Part shown: positions 23,389-31,990 of the stretch, piece after piece | Layout: the number at the start of each line of letters is the position of its first letter | Position numbering within the stretch: position 1 is the stretch's first letter | Assembly (NCBI GenBank): GCA_035468985.1 | Contig: DATISF010000077.1 | Coordinates: 1-64,000 of the forward strand | Source of the DNA: DASVHS01 sp035468985 | GTDB taxonomy: Bacteria; Acidobacteriota; Thermoanaerobaculia; Gp7-AA8 | DNA: 64,000 nt | Direction of reading: 5' to 3' | Translations under genes and position numbers: made by a program | The notes under the pieces: model-generated | Seen by the model: the letters and a program-made list of their open reading frames with translations, nothing else | The model's database searches: none | What the model was told of the DNA's origin: nothing

Positions 23389-23757
23389 ATGTTCGAAGAC
23401 CTCACGCCGAACAAAGGCGAACAGGGGCTCATCAGGGCGGAGCGCATCTTCTTGATCCTGGCAGTCCTTGCGGGACTCGTCTTCGTTATCGACCTGCTCC
23501 GGTTCGTATCAGGATCTCCGGTGCCCCTGCGGACTCTGACTCAGGTTCTGGTCGCAGGCGTTCTCGCGGTTTTCACCGCTCGCGGGATCGAGGCGCAGCG
23601 CCCATGGGCGAAGTGGCTCGGATACGCGCAGGGAGTTCTGTCGCTGTTCAGCTTCCCTGTCGGAACCGTGATCGGAATCGCCGTCCTCATCTACATCTAT
23701 CGCGCGAGCAAGGCAGGCCTGTTTTCGCAAACCCCACCGGTCGTCAAACCCGCGTAA
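23389..23757 (+). CDS. Small hypothetical membrane protein
   Basis: 122 residues with about four membrane segments (ERIFLILAVLAGLVFVIDLL, LTQVLVAGVLAVFTA, LGYAQGVLSLFSF, GTVIGIAVLIYIYRA). Charged termini and no active-site motif are seen. AGGAG precedes the ATG; the open frame extends much further upstream, but that part has no coding character. It is convergent with the MFS gene, 10 bases away. Function unknown. Confidence 0.65.
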   Translation: MFEDLTPNKGEQGLIRAERIFLILAVLAGLVFVIDLLRFVSGSPVPLRTLTQVLVAGVLAVFTARGIEAQRPWAKWLGYAQGVLSLFSFPVGTVIGIAVLIYIYRASKAGLFSQTPPVVKPA

Positions 23758-23767
23758 CCGATCCACA

Positions 23768-24991
23768 CTACTTCCACGCGATCGCCGCGATCGCAATCGT
23801 CACCGCTTGAACCGCGATGACCAGCAGCACGCACGCCGTCCATCCGCCGAATTGCCAGAAAAATCCCGGCACGACTCCGGCCGCGCTGCCGCCGATGTAG
23901 TACGCCGCGACGTACATACCCGCCGCCGCGGATCTCCCGCCCGCGGGCGCCGCCGAATGAATGTAGCTCGTCGACGCCGCCTGGCAGACGAACACGCCCG
24001 ACGAACAGAGAGTCAGCCCGATCACGATCAGCGGCAACGGCGCCGCCAGCGTCAGCGCGACGCCGCTCATCGACGCAATGAGTGCGCCGATCAGCGTTGC
24101 TCGCGAGCCCGCGCGTGCGATCGTCAGTCCTCCGAGCGGCGTCACGACCAACCCGACGAGGTACACCATGAACAGCAGGCTGAGATGCGCCGGCGTCATC
24201 CGGTACGGCGGCGCGGCGAGATGAAACGTGATGTAGGTGAACGTCGCCGCGAGCGAGAAAAGCACGTTGAATCCAACGATGTACGTCGCCAGGAGACGAC
24301 GGCCGAACAGCGCAGGCCTCGGGCCTCGGGCCTCGGGCCTCGGATTTGTTTGATCAGGTGGAAGCCATTGCGCCAGCACCACGCCGAACAGGAGGTCGAG
24401 CGCACCGATGACGATGAATCCCCAGCGCCACGTCGGCGCGACTCCCGGAAGAAAGCGTCCCAGGAATCCGCCGAGCACGGTGCCGCTCACGTACACCGAC
24501 ATCACCCTGGCCACCTCACCCGCCGGCCATTCCTCGGTGATGTAGGCGATGGTCACGCCGAAGACGCCCGGCATGACGATGCCCTGGAGCAGACGCCAGA
24601 CGATCAGAGTGTCCAGCGATGCTGCTGTCGCGGCGAGCATCGTCGGGATCGCCAGCACCAGCGTCGCCGTCACGATCACGCGCCGTCGCCCGATGCGCTC
24701 CGCGAGCAATCCGCAGAACGGCGCGGAGAACGCCACGCCGAGAGTCGCGGCGCTGATGGTCATCCCAACAGCGGCCTTCGAGGCGTGGAAGAGCGCGGCG
24801 AACGTCGGCAGCAGCGGCTGCGTCGTGTACAGATTGAGGAAGGCGCCGATGCCGGCCAGCGTCACGGCCACGATCGCGGATGCCGGCGGTGACGGCACGG
24901 CGGCAACGGGCGCGAGCTCCTCGATCGCGTCACCCGTGACCATGACCGCATCCGCGGTGTCCTCGGGCCGGCGCATCGGCCGGTCCTCCAT
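23768..24991 (-). CDS. MFS transporter, YnfM/inner-membrane exporter type
   Basis: 407 residues, 12 predicted helices after a 35-residue cytoplasmic N-terminus. The loop 2-3 signature is GLLAERIGRRRVIV. The central cytoplasmic loop (about residues 215-228, PRPEARGPRP) is encoded by four perfect copies of a 7-base unit. The sequence resembles YnfM-like drug or metabolite exporters; substrate unknown. The ATG shares a base with the stop codon of the upstream DUF885 gene (TAATG), so the two are translationally coupled. Confidence 0.85.
   Translation of the reverse strand: MEDRPMRRPEDTADAVMVTGDAIEELAPVAAVPSPPASAIVAVTLAGIGAFLNLYTTQPLLPTFAALFHASKAAVGMTISAATLGVAFSAPFCGLLAERIGRRRVIVTATLVLAIPTMLAATAASLDTLIVWRLLQGIVMPGVFGVTIAYITEEWPAGEVARVMSVYVSGTVLGGFLGRFLPGVAPTWRWGFIVIGALDLLFGVVLAQWLPPDQTNPRPEARGPRPALFGRRLLATYIVGFNVLFSLAATFTYITFHLAAPPYRMTPAHLSLLFMVYLVGLVVTPLGGLTIARAGSRATLIGALIASMSGVALTLAAPLPLIVIGLTLCSSGVFVCQAASTSYIHSAAPAGGRSAAAGMYVAAYYIGGSAAGVVPGFFWQFGGWTACVLLVIAVQAVTIAIAAIAWK
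24315..24342 (-). repeat. Four tandem copies of heptamer GGCCTCG inside the MFS gene
   Basis: Four perfect GGCCTCG units. Seven is not a multiple of three, so loss or gain of one copy shifts the reading frame in the middle of the transporter. The unit resembles CCTCGGGCCT fragments of the intergenic repeat block near 21.95 kb. Confidence 0.75.
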
Positions 24992-26742
24992 TATTTCTTC
25001 ATCCAGGCATCGATCCTCTGCTCGAGCACATCGAGCGGCAGCGCTCCGGCGCCGAGGACCTGGTCGTGGAACTCGCGGATGTCGAAACGGTCGCCGAGCT
25101 GTTTCTTCGCACGCTCGCGCAGTTCGAGGATCTTCAGCTGCCCGATCTTGTAGCCGAGAGCCTGGCCGGGCCAGACGATGTAGCGGTCAGTCTCGGATTG
25201 CACTTCGACCTCATCGGTGGCCGAGTGATCGTGGAAGAACTGCACCACCTGTTCGCGCGTCCATTTCTTATAGTGGAGACCGGTGTCGACCACGAGGCGG
25301 ATCGCGCGCAGCATCTCGTCGTTGAGGCGGCCGTAATCGACGTACGGGTTCTGATAGAAGCCGACTTCTTTGCCGAGGCGCTCGGAATACAGGGCCCACC
25401 CTTCCACGAAGGCGTTGTAGCCGCCCTGGCGACGGAACTCGGGTAGATCCGGGAGCTCCTGGGCAATGGCGATCTGCATGTGATGGCCCGGGACGCCCTC
25501 GTGATAGGCGGTGGACTCCATGAAGATGATCTTGCGCGACTGCGAATCGTACGTGTTGACGTAGACGCGGCCCGGCCGAGATCCGTCCGGGGCAGGCAAC
25601 TCGTAGTTTGCGCTGGCCGCTTCCTTCTCGCGGAACGGCTCGACGGGCACGACTTCCACCTTCGCCTTCGGAAGGCGGCCGAACAGCTTCGGCAGTTGCT
25701 CGTACATCTGATTGATGTAGCCGCGATAGATGTCGAGGATCTGCTCGCGCGATTTCGCGCGCAGGTCGGGATTCTTGTCGACGGATGCATTGAACGACTT
25801 CAGATCGTTGAAGCCGAACTTCTTCGCGATCGCCAGCATCTCCCCTTCGATGCGCGCGACCTCGCGAAGGCCGATCTGATGGATCTCTTCGGGCGTGAGG
25901 TTCGTGGTCGTCGATTCGCGGACGTAGCGAGCGTAACGCTTCGCGCCGTCCGGCAGGGACCACACGCCGGCTTCCGCCCGTCCGGCGGGAGCGTACTCGT
26001 CGCGTACGAACGCCGCGAATTTCTGATACGCGGGAACGACCGCGGTCCGAATCGCATCGACGAACGCCGAGCGAATGCGCGCGCGATCCTCCTCGCTCAC
26101 GCTTGCCGGGAAACTCTTCAGCGGAATGGCGAAAGGTGATTCTTCCGCCGGCTGCGCGGCGATGCCCGCGGCCTGCCCGGCAACCTTCTCGAGCAGAAAC
26201 TTCGGCGGCATCAGCTTGTCGTGCATCCCGGCGCGCATGTTCGCGATCGTGTCGTCGACCTGCCGCGGGAAATTGCGCATGCGCGTGATGTAGTCGTCGT
26301 AGTCCTTCGCCGAGGTGAACGACAGCATGGCCGGCAGCTGCGCGGACTGAAGATGGATGCCGCCCATCTGGTTGACCGGCATCAGCCAGTCTTTCCCCTG
26401 GTAATCGGCAATGGACTCGCGCAGGTTGCGGACGAACAGGGCCTTGTTGACCTTTTCCAGATCGGCGAAACCGGTCGTGTCGATCGCTTCCGCGCGCTTG
26501 AGGAACGCGCGCGTCTGCGCGGCGTTGCGCTTCTGCGCGGCCGCGGAGTAATCGGTCGACTGATCGTTGTACCGCTTGTCGCCGAGGTAGGAGGCGAACT
26601 CGGGACTGGTGCGGAGCGCGTACTGCCACTGCTCCTCGATGACATCAGCCAGCGCCTTGCGGCGTTTGTCGAGATCGGCGGCGGTCATTTCGGCAGCGGA
26701 CAGCGTCGAGGTGAAGAGCAGGAGGACGGCGAAAAAACGCAT
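24991..26742 (-). CDS. DUF885-family secreted metallopeptidase-like protein
   Basis: 583 residues with a Sec signal (MRFFAVLLLFTSTLSAAEM). The family hallmark HEGVPGHHMQIAIAQE provides the likely zinc ligands, with the second part RQGGYNAFVEGWALYSERL supplying the acidic ligand. DUF885 proteins are abundant in Acidobacteriota, Xanthomonadales and similar bacteria, and are thought to be exported peptidases. The length is normal. It is the first gene of a two-gene unit with the MFS transporter. Confidence 0.87.
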   Translation of the reverse strand: MRFFAVLLLFTSTLSAAEMTAADLDKRRKALADVIEEQWQYALRTSPEFASYLGDKRYNDQSTDYSAAAQKRNAAQTRAFLKRAEAIDTTGFADLEKVNKALFVRNLRESIADYQGKDWLMPVNQMGGIHLQSAQLPAMLSFTSAKDYDDYITRMRNFPRQVDDTIANMRAGMHDKLMPPKFLLEKVAGQAAGIAAQPAEESPFAIPLKSFPASVSEEDRARIRSAFVDAIRTAVVPAYQKFAAFVRDEYAPAGRAEAGVWSLPDGAKRYARYVRESTTTNLTPEEIHQIGLREVARIEGEMLAIAKKFGFNDLKSFNASVDKNPDLRAKSREQILDIYRGYINQMYEQLPKLFGRLPKAKVEVVPVEPFREKEAASANYELPAPDGSRPGRVYVNTYDSQSRKIIFMESTAYHEGVPGHHMQIAIAQELPDLPEFRRQGGYNAFVEGWALYSERLGKEVGFYQNPYVDYGRLNDEMLRAIRLVVDTGLHYKKWTREQVVQFFHDHSATDEVEVQSETDRYIVWPGQALGYKIGQLKILELRERAKKQLGDRFDIREFHDQVLGAGALPLDVLEQRIDAWMKK

Positions 26743-26816
26743 CCGCGCAGTCTACAAGGCCTCCCTGCGGACGTGACGCCCGCTCTCCGTAAATATGCGA
26801 AAATTTGACCGGTCCA

Positions 26817-27473
26817 ATGAAATCCGAGCCGATCCGCAGCGGAGCGCTCCTCCAGTTCGCGGGCCTTTTTCTCTCTGCTGCCGCGATCGGCATGGCCTTT
26901 CTCATTCCGGCACACCTGGTCGACCTTCTCCCGAAATCGTTGATCGTGATTCTGTCGCTGCCGGCGCTCTACGCGTACATGGCCCTGTTCGTGATCGGTA
27001 CGGTCATCCGGATCAAGACCCGAAAAAAGGAAGCGCCGAAACGCGTTGCCGGAGCCGGCGGCGCCACACCACAGACATTTGAAATCACGCCGGCTGCCGC
27101 CCGCTCCATCCGCGAGAGTGCTCCGGCCGCGCGGGTGATGGCGCTGGCGATGTACCTCTCGGTCCTGCTTCTCGGCCTCAGCGCTCTCCTCCTCTACATC
27201 GAGATCCCCCGTTACCTCGGAACCACCCGCTCGGCCGTCATGGGCTTCGACGGATTGGTGCTCGTTCTGCTCGCCGCGATCTATGCCATTCCCGGGCGGC
27301 GAATCGAACGCTACGCCGAAATGGCGCGTGACGTCACCGCGCGCGAGGGATTGCTGCATGACCTTCTCGCCCACCAGCTGACGATCTGGTCGTTCGTCGG
27401 GACCGTGCTGATCGCGAGCACCGTCATGGTCACAATCGGGCTGGCGCTCGAGATCATCGGAGACATCCTGTGA
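26817..27473 (+). CDS. Hypothetical four-helix membrane protein, first gene of an unknown operon
   Basis: 218 residues from ATG; a TTG four codons earlier is possible. Predicted helices lie at about 10-30, 40-65, 108-130 and 138-160, with another at 190-215. A basic loop RIKTRKKEAPKRVAG suggests a cytoplasmic linker. No family is recognised. Its stop overlaps the GTG of the next gene (GTGA), and three more genes follow with the same 4-base overlaps, so all four are probably made in fixed ratio. Confidence 0.7.
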   Translation: MKSEPIRSGALLQFAGLFLSAAAIGMAFLIPAHLVDLLPKSLIVILSLPALYAYMALFVIGTVIRIKTRKKEAPKRVAGAGGATPQTFEITPAAARSIRESAPAARVMALAMYLSVLLLGLSALLLYIEIPRYLGTTRSAVMGFDGLVLVLLAAIYAIPGRRIERYAEMARDVTAREGLLHDLLAHQLTIWSFVGTVLIASTVMVTIGLALEIIGDIL

Positions 27474-28261
27474 CGACCGCCGCCGTGACGCCGGCGATCG
27501 CACATCGCCCGCCGCGCGATGCCGTGTCTCCCCGGCTGGTGCAGCGGCTCATCGAGATCCGCAAGTGGACGCGGCTCCTGATCATCTCCTGCTCGCTCCT
27601 CGGCGTCGAGGTGATGGCGAAGTCGATGATCGACGCCGTCAAAACCGGCGACTATCGCGGGAACGCCTTCAGCTTCGTTCAGGCTGCGTGTTATCTCGTC
27701 GCCGCGAATCTTCTCGCGGGCTACGCGCGCTCGTTGTCGCGATTGTTCGACGAACGCTCGACAACGGCGTTCGACGCCGCGTTCGGGCAGTTGCGACGGC
27801 TCTGGACCGGTGTCGCCGCGACCATGATCGCGTCGACGCTCGCCGCGGTGATCCTGTTCGTGATCCCGTCGATCGTGGCGCGCTCCAATCAGAAGGACAT
27901 GTTGGCCACCATGTCGGACATGCGGAAGATCTCCGACGCGCTGGAGAAGTACGCCGCCGAACATCACGCGTACCCGGCCGCGAAGTCGTTCGCGGCAGTG
28001 GTCCGGCAGCTGGAGCCGAAGTACGGGACGGCTTTGCCGCGCAGCGACTACTGGAAGAACGATTTTCGCTACTCGGCACAATGCGACAAGGAAAGCACGA
28101 CCTGTTGGAGCTATCGCCTGGCCAGCTGCGGATCCGACCACGTCTGCGCCAGCGACGATCTCTTCACGTATGGAGAGGAACCGGCAGGCTCGAATGCGAA
28201 GACCGATCTGCTCTACGGAAACGGCCGGCCGCTGACGCCGGTGGGGGAGCCGCGGCTGTGA
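27470..28261 (+). CDS. Membrane protein with C-terminal GspG-like (pseudopilin-type) domain
   Basis: 263 residues from GTG. Three hydrophobic segments occur in the first 135 residues; the last (TMIASTLAAVILFVIPSIVA) leads into a region like the soluble part of GspG. It reads DMRKISDALEKYAAEHHAYPA, then SDYWKNDFRYSAQC, then YRLASCGSDHVCASDDLFTY. In GspG these positions correspond to the ALxxYxxDxxxYPT, DPWGxPY and calcium-binding SxGxDG...DDI elements. There is no prepilin peptidase site, so it would not be processed as a pilin. It overlaps both neighbours by 4 bases. Confidence 0.65.
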   Translation: MTTAAVTPAIAHRPPRDAVSPRLVQRLIEIRKWTRLLIISCSLLGVEVMAKSMIDAVKTGDYRGNAFSFVQAACYLVAANLLAGYARSLSRLFDERSTTAFDAAFGQLRRLWTGVAATMIASTLAAVILFVIPSIVARSNQKDMLATMSDMRKISDALEKYAAEHHAYPAAKSFAAVVRQLEPKYGTALPRSDYWKNDFRYSAQCDKESTTCWSYRLASCGSDHVCASDDLFTYGEEPAGSNAKTDLLYGNGRPLTPVGEPRL

Positions 28262-29418
28262 GGCGGCTCGGCTGGGCGCTGCTCCTGATCGCGAGCGCAG
28301 CGCACGCACGAATCGAGGTCACCTTCGTCGACCGCCCACCGTACTACCGCGACGATCCGATCAGGATCAAGGTCGTGACCGACAACGGCTATGGCGTATC
28401 CACGCCCGATGCGCAGAACGCAACCGTCGAACGCGAGAGCTCGACTCTTTTCCGCGTCATGGCCTCACATGCCGGAGTCGTCACTGTCGGTCCGTTCACG
28501 GCGGGCTCCGAGACCGCGCCGGCGATCTCGTTCAACGTCGCCAGCGAGATGTCCAGCTCGACCGAGCCCGACGATGTTCTCCTCGCGCGCCTGAAGCGCG
28601 AGGGACACGTCCCTCTCGTCATTCGCGTCGACGTCGTGCCGGCGACTCCGGTCGAAGGCCAGATCTACAACGTGACCTGGCGCGCGGTCGCTGACAGCGC
28701 GGTGCCCCACCTCGAGATGCACGGCCTGGAAGAAGCGCATTGGAGTGCCGACGAGATCAAGCCGTCGTGGAATCCGCCGTCCGGCATCGGACGATACGAG
28801 CTCTACCGCGCGAACTTGATCGCACCGCGCGGGGAGCAGACGACCATTCCCGAGACCACCTTCAGCGGATATGTGAACGACCGGGACGGATCGTCCCGCG
28901 TCGTACGGCGCATCATGCCTCCCCTGACGATCACGATTGCACCGCCGCCGGTGGCCGAAGTTCCGGTCGGCGAGTTCGAATTGACCGCCGGCTCGGCGCT
29001 TCCGGTCGGAGAGGCCAACGACATTCCCTCGTCATGGCATACCGTCGCCGTCGTCGCGAAAGGAACCGGCAAGCTCGACACCGCCGCCGCGCCGGAACTG
29101 GCCGTGCCGGCAGGCGTGGCGTACACGGTCCGGTCGACGCCGGAGCTCACGATCATTCACGGGGCCAGGCCCGGCTTCGTCCGGCAGTGGACGTACGACA
29201 TCCACAGCAATGATCCACTCCGACTTCAGTTCCGCTTCCATACGTACAATCCGTTCACGCAGATGAAGCGCGACGTCGTCGCGTCCGCGGCACTGCCTCA
29301 ACGAGCTCCACCGCGGCGCCGGGGTGTTGAATCCTTCGGCCTGATCCCCACGATCATCTTCGACGCGATGCTCGGCGCCACGCTGGTCATCGCGCTCGCC
29401 ATCTCCCGCCGCCCATGA
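28258..29418 (+). CDS. Secreted BatD-like beta-rich protein with C-terminal anchor
   Basis: 386 residues from GTG. The signal peptide is VRRLGWALLLIASAAHA. The mature protein starts IEVTFVDRPPYYRDDPIRIKV, resembling the Ig-like modules of BatD ('oxygen tolerance') proteins: an N-terminal module, a second module beginning VPATPVEGQIYNVTW, and a third near VAVVAKGTGKLDTAAAPEL. One C-terminal membrane helix (IPTIIFDAMLGATLVIALAI) anchors it. BatD usually accompanies MoxR and VWA-domain BatA/BatB genes; none are here. Overlaps: GTGA upstream, ATGA downstream. Confidence 0.68.
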   Translation: MRRLGWALLLIASAAHARIEVTFVDRPPYYRDDPIRIKVVTDNGYGVSTPDAQNATVERESSTLFRVMASHAGVVTVGPFTAGSETAPAISFNVASEMSSSTEPDDVLLARLKREGHVPLVIRVDVVPATPVEGQIYNVTWRAVADSAVPHLEMHGLEEAHWSADEIKPSWNPPSGIGRYELYRANLIAPRGEQTTIPETTFSGYVNDRDGSSRVVRRIMPPLTITIAPPPVAEVPVGEFELTAGSALPVGEANDIPSSWHTVAVVAKGTGKLDTAAAPELAVPAGVAYTVRSTPELTIIHGARPGFVRQWTYDIHSNDPLRLQFRFHTYNPFTQMKRDVVASAALPQRAPPRRRGVESFGLIPTIIFDAMLGATLVIALAISRRP

Positions 29419-31214
29419 ACGACCACTCGCTGCTCGCCATCATCGATCCGATTCTCAGCCGCATGCTCGGCGAGCGTGAAGAGGTCCTCCGCGTGTTCCT
29501 GGCCTGCTCTCCTTCCCCGCTCCTCGAGCGCATGTCCCTCGGATCGGGCCTGCAGCATCTGCGGCGATGCATCGTCGCGGTGACCAGCGATCGGATCGTG
29601 CTGGTGGCGGTCGCGCGCGACCTCAAGCCGCGCGATTCCGTCTCGCAGATCTCGTTCGGCGACGTGGCTTCGTTCACGTTTCATGTCGTCCGGCGGACGA
29701 TGACAATTCATTTCCGCCGGGGCACGAAGCAGCGCTTCTCCGACCTGTCGCTCACGGATGTTCAGGCGTTGCGAGACCTTCTGCCGCCCCTGATCCAGAA
29801 CCGTCAACCGACGCCGACGAAAGAGCGCGAATCGCTCTGCGCCTGCTGCCTGGCCGTGTTGCGGCGAGGATCGCAGGTCTGTCCGCACTGCCACGCGCCG
29901 ATGAAGCGCCGAGACGAAGCGATCAGGCTCTCCTGGTGGTGGCCGGGCGGCGGCTACGGCTATCTCGGATTTCCGGAGATGGCCACGCTCACCGCGATCG
30001 TGGAGTCGGGAATCGCCGTCCTGTTCGTGCTCGCGGCCATGGCGATGACCGGCGTGCACCGCATGGTGGCGGCCACGGCGATCGTCGCCCTCACGATTCT
30101 TTTCCTGGAATGGAAATCGGCCGTCGCCGCGCACGCCGCACGGTTGACGGAGGAAACGATTTTCGACCGGGACGCGGAGGGCGATCCGCGTCCGACGCCG
30201 GCGGACATTCTTCTGGCCGCGGTGCGATGGTCGCTCGATTTCCTGCGCATCCGCCGCCAGAATCCGCCGACCGGTCCCGGCGAGTACGTCTGGATCGATC
30301 GCGAGAGTCCCGGCGAGATCGCCCATCGCCTGCGCGCTCCGCGCACCGAACAGTTGGAGGGAATCGCATTCCGCTCCGACGTCGCGTTCGTCGATGAAAA
30401 GTGGGTGTACTCGCAGACGGAAGTGCAGCAGACCAGAGAGGCGCTTCGATCGATCGGCAAGACGCTGCGAAATCTGCTCACGCCCGGCGAACAGGTCCTG
30501 ATGATCAGCCGAGGGTCGCTGCGGCACCGCCTGATCGATCTGGTCTCGCCGTCGGTTGCGTTCGTGATCATCAGCCGCCGCTGCTGGTACGTCTTCACGA
30601 CGAAGCGAATTCTGCGGATCAGCAATCGCCGTTTCAGCCCGCGGCGCAGCGTACGGGCGCTGCCGTACAGCGCGATCGCTGCCGTCCGATTCGATGCCGG
30701 CTACTGGTTCGGCGTCGTCCTGAACTTCGCCATCACGCTCGTCTCCACGCACGGCGCGATTGAGACCGTGGCCGGCCTGAGCGTCCATTCGTTCGAGAAG
30801 CTGCGCGCGTTTCTGCCGCCGGCCATTCGCGCCGTCACCGATACCGGCGAAGAACCGGCCGACCTCTGCCCGTGCTGCGCCGAGCCGCTCGAACCGCGCG
30901 TCTTCGCCTGCTCGCGTTGCGCGATCCGCTTCCGCGAGCCGAGAACGGCGATGCTGATGGCGGCAATCATCCCCGGCGGCGGCTACTTCTTCACCGGCTA
31001 CTGGACTCTCGGCCTGATCGCGCTCGGCATGGAGGTGTTTCTCGCCATCGCGCTTTTCCGCGCGCCCTCGGTCAAGATCGCCGTCGCCATCGCGGTCACG
31101 CTCCTCCTGCAAAAAGCTGCCGCCGTCGTTCACGCTCACGAGTTCGCGAGCCAATTCGTCAGCGTCGATTCATCGGGCGTATCGCCGCTCGGCGGCGAGT
31201 ATGTCGTTGCGTAG
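29415..31214 (+). CDS. Duplicated PH-like / zinc-ribbon / membrane protein of unknown function
   Basis: 599 residues made of two related halves. Each has a PH-like domain (about 20-135 and about 355-470), a zinc ribbon (CACC...CPHC near residues 140-160; CPCC...CSRC near 480-500), then a PGGGY motif opening a hydrophobic hairpin (SWWWPGGGYGYLGF and AAIIPGGGYFFTGYW). The middle 200-350 holds two helices and a charged linker. Bacterial PH and zinc-ribbon-TM modules occur in envelope stress and membrane proteins; no function is established for this combination. It is the last gene of the four-gene overlapping operon. Confidence 0.7.
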   Translation: MNDHSLLAIIDPILSRMLGEREEVLRVFLACSPSPLLERMSLGSGLQHLRRCIVAVTSDRIVLVAVARDLKPRDSVSQISFGDVASFTFHVVRRTMTIHFRRGTKQRFSDLSLTDVQALRDLLPPLIQNRQPTPTKERESLCACCLAVLRRGSQVCPHCHAPMKRRDEAIRLSWWWPGGGYGYLGFPEMATLTAIVESGIAVLFVLAAMAMTGVHRMVAATAIVALTILFLEWKSAVAAHAARLTEETIFDRDAEGDPRPTPADILLAAVRWSLDFLRIRRQNPPTGPGEYVWIDRESPGEIAHRLRAPRTEQLEGIAFRSDVAFVDEKWVYSQTEVQQTREALRSIGKTLRNLLTPGEQVLMISRGSLRHRLIDLVSPSVAFVIISRRCWYVFTTKRILRISNRRFSPRRSVRALPYSAIAAVRFDAGYWFGVVLNFAITLVSTHGAIETVAGLSVHSFEKLRAFLPPAIRAVTDTGEEPADLCPCCAEPLEPRVFACSRCAIRFREPRTAMLMAAIIPGGGYFFTGYWTLGLIALGMEVFLAIALFRAPSVKIAVAIAVTLLLQKAAAVVHAHEFASQFVSVDSSGVSPLGGEYVVA

Positions 31215-31220
31215 CCGCAT

Positions 31221-31226
31221 ATAATC
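31221..31226 (+). promoter_or_regulatory. Candidate -10 element TATAAT before the RsbW-like gene
   Basis: A perfect consensus hexamer 22 bases before the ATG at 31249, conspicuous in GC-rich DNA. No matching -35 is seen at 16-18 bases. It would give the partner-switch genes transcription independent of the operon before. Confidence 0.45.
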
Positions 31227-31248
31227 GACTCCTCCAGACAATCTCGCC

Positions 31249-31671
31249 ATGGAATCAGACGCCAACGTCTCGGGCGAGGTCGCGCGCGATATCGGCGCGC
31301 TGCCGGAGGTCATGCGTCTCGTGGAGACGTTTTTCTCGGAGACGCATGCCGATCCGAACGTCCGCTTTCCGGTCGAGCTGGCGCTCGAGGAGATCTTCAC
31401 GAACGTCGTCAAGTACAACGCCGTCGGCAAGGGCCGCATCAAGATCGACCTCGGCATCCGCAACGACGACGTCATCGTCACCGTCACCGATTTCGACACG
31501 CCACGCTTCGATCCCGTCGGCGATGCCCCCGAGGTCAACATCGACGAACCGTTGCAGAGGAGGTCGGCGGGCGGTCTCGGGATTCACCTGGTGAAGAAAA
31601 TGATGGACAGGATCGAGTACAGTCACCAGAACCGAACAGGAACGATCACGCTGCACAAGCGGATGAACTGA
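31249..31671 (+). CDS. RsbW-like anti-sigma regulatory factor (HATPase kinase)
   Basis: 140 residues with the GHKL boxes of SpoIIAB/RsbW-type serine kinases: N-box ELALEEIFTNVVKYNA (about 44-59), G1 box VTDFDTPRFDP and G2 box RSAGGLGIHLVKKMMD (about 104-120). Such proteins bind sigma factors or phosphorylate STAS antagonists. The next gene encodes a STAS protein, giving a complete two-part partner switch. Its target could be the ECF sigma factor 300 bases downstream or another system; ECF factors are not the usual RsbW clients. Confidence 0.85.
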   Translation: MESDANVSGEVARDIGALPEVMRLVETFFSETHADPNVRFPVELALEEIFTNVVKYNAVGKGRIKIDLGIRNDDVIVTVTDFDTPRFDPVGDAPEVNIDEPLQRRSAGGLGIHLVKKMMDRIEYSHQNRTGTITLHKRMN

Positions 31672-31672
31672 C

Positions 31673-31954
31673 ATGCTCGACATCTCCGTCGGCGATGAAG
31701 TCATCACCCTTTCCGGCCGTTTCGACGCCGCGGAGGCGGAGCGCGCCCGGCAGGTCTTCCTGGCACTGACCGATGCAAAGACCGTCGATTTCTCGCGCCT
31801 CGACTACATCTCCAGCGCCGGCCTCGGCGTTCTCCTGGCGGCGCAGAAGAAGCTCTCCGAGCGGGGCAAAGCGCTGCGGCTGATCAACGTGAAGGGACAT
31901 ATTCGCGACGTCTTCCATTTCTCGGGATTCGATCAGATCTTCGACATCGCGTGA
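31673..31954 (+). CDS. STAS-domain anti-sigma factor antagonist
   Basis: 93 residues, the length of single-domain SpoIIAA/RsbV proteins. The phosphoacceptor region is VDFSRLDYISSAGLGVLLAA, with the Ser pair at about residues 44-45 in the standard position (D-S/T-x-G motif present as ISSAGL). The gene starts one base after the end of the RsbW-like gene, a typical antagonist/kinase pair. When unphosphorylated it should bind the kinase and free its client. Confidence 0.85.
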   Translation: MLDISVGDEVITLSGRFDAAEAERARQVFLALTDAKTVDFSRLDYISSAGLGVLLAAQKKLSERGKALRLINVKGHIRDVFHFSGFDQIFDIA

Positions 31955-31961
31955 CTTGAGA

Positions 31962-31989
31962 CCAACTTTTCGACTCCCGGCGTGTAGTT
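31962..31989 (+). promoter_or_regulatory. Candidate ECF-type promoter motif, copy 1 (before the sigma gene)
   Basis: CCAACTTT (31962-31969) and TGTAGTT (31983-31989). The identical arrangement, with 21 bases between element starts, occurs at 33213-33240. GACCAACTTT is shared base for base. The -10 ends one base before the annotated ATG, so translation would begin from a leaderless mRNA or at the second ATG (32015). Confidence 0.5.
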
Positions 31990-31990
31990 C

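Noticed and set aside
29298..31154. 618-residue minus-strand open frame
   Set aside because: It lies opposite the duplicated PH/zinc-ribbon gene and is Arg/Asp/His-rich with no domain, a typical shadow in GC-rich DNA.
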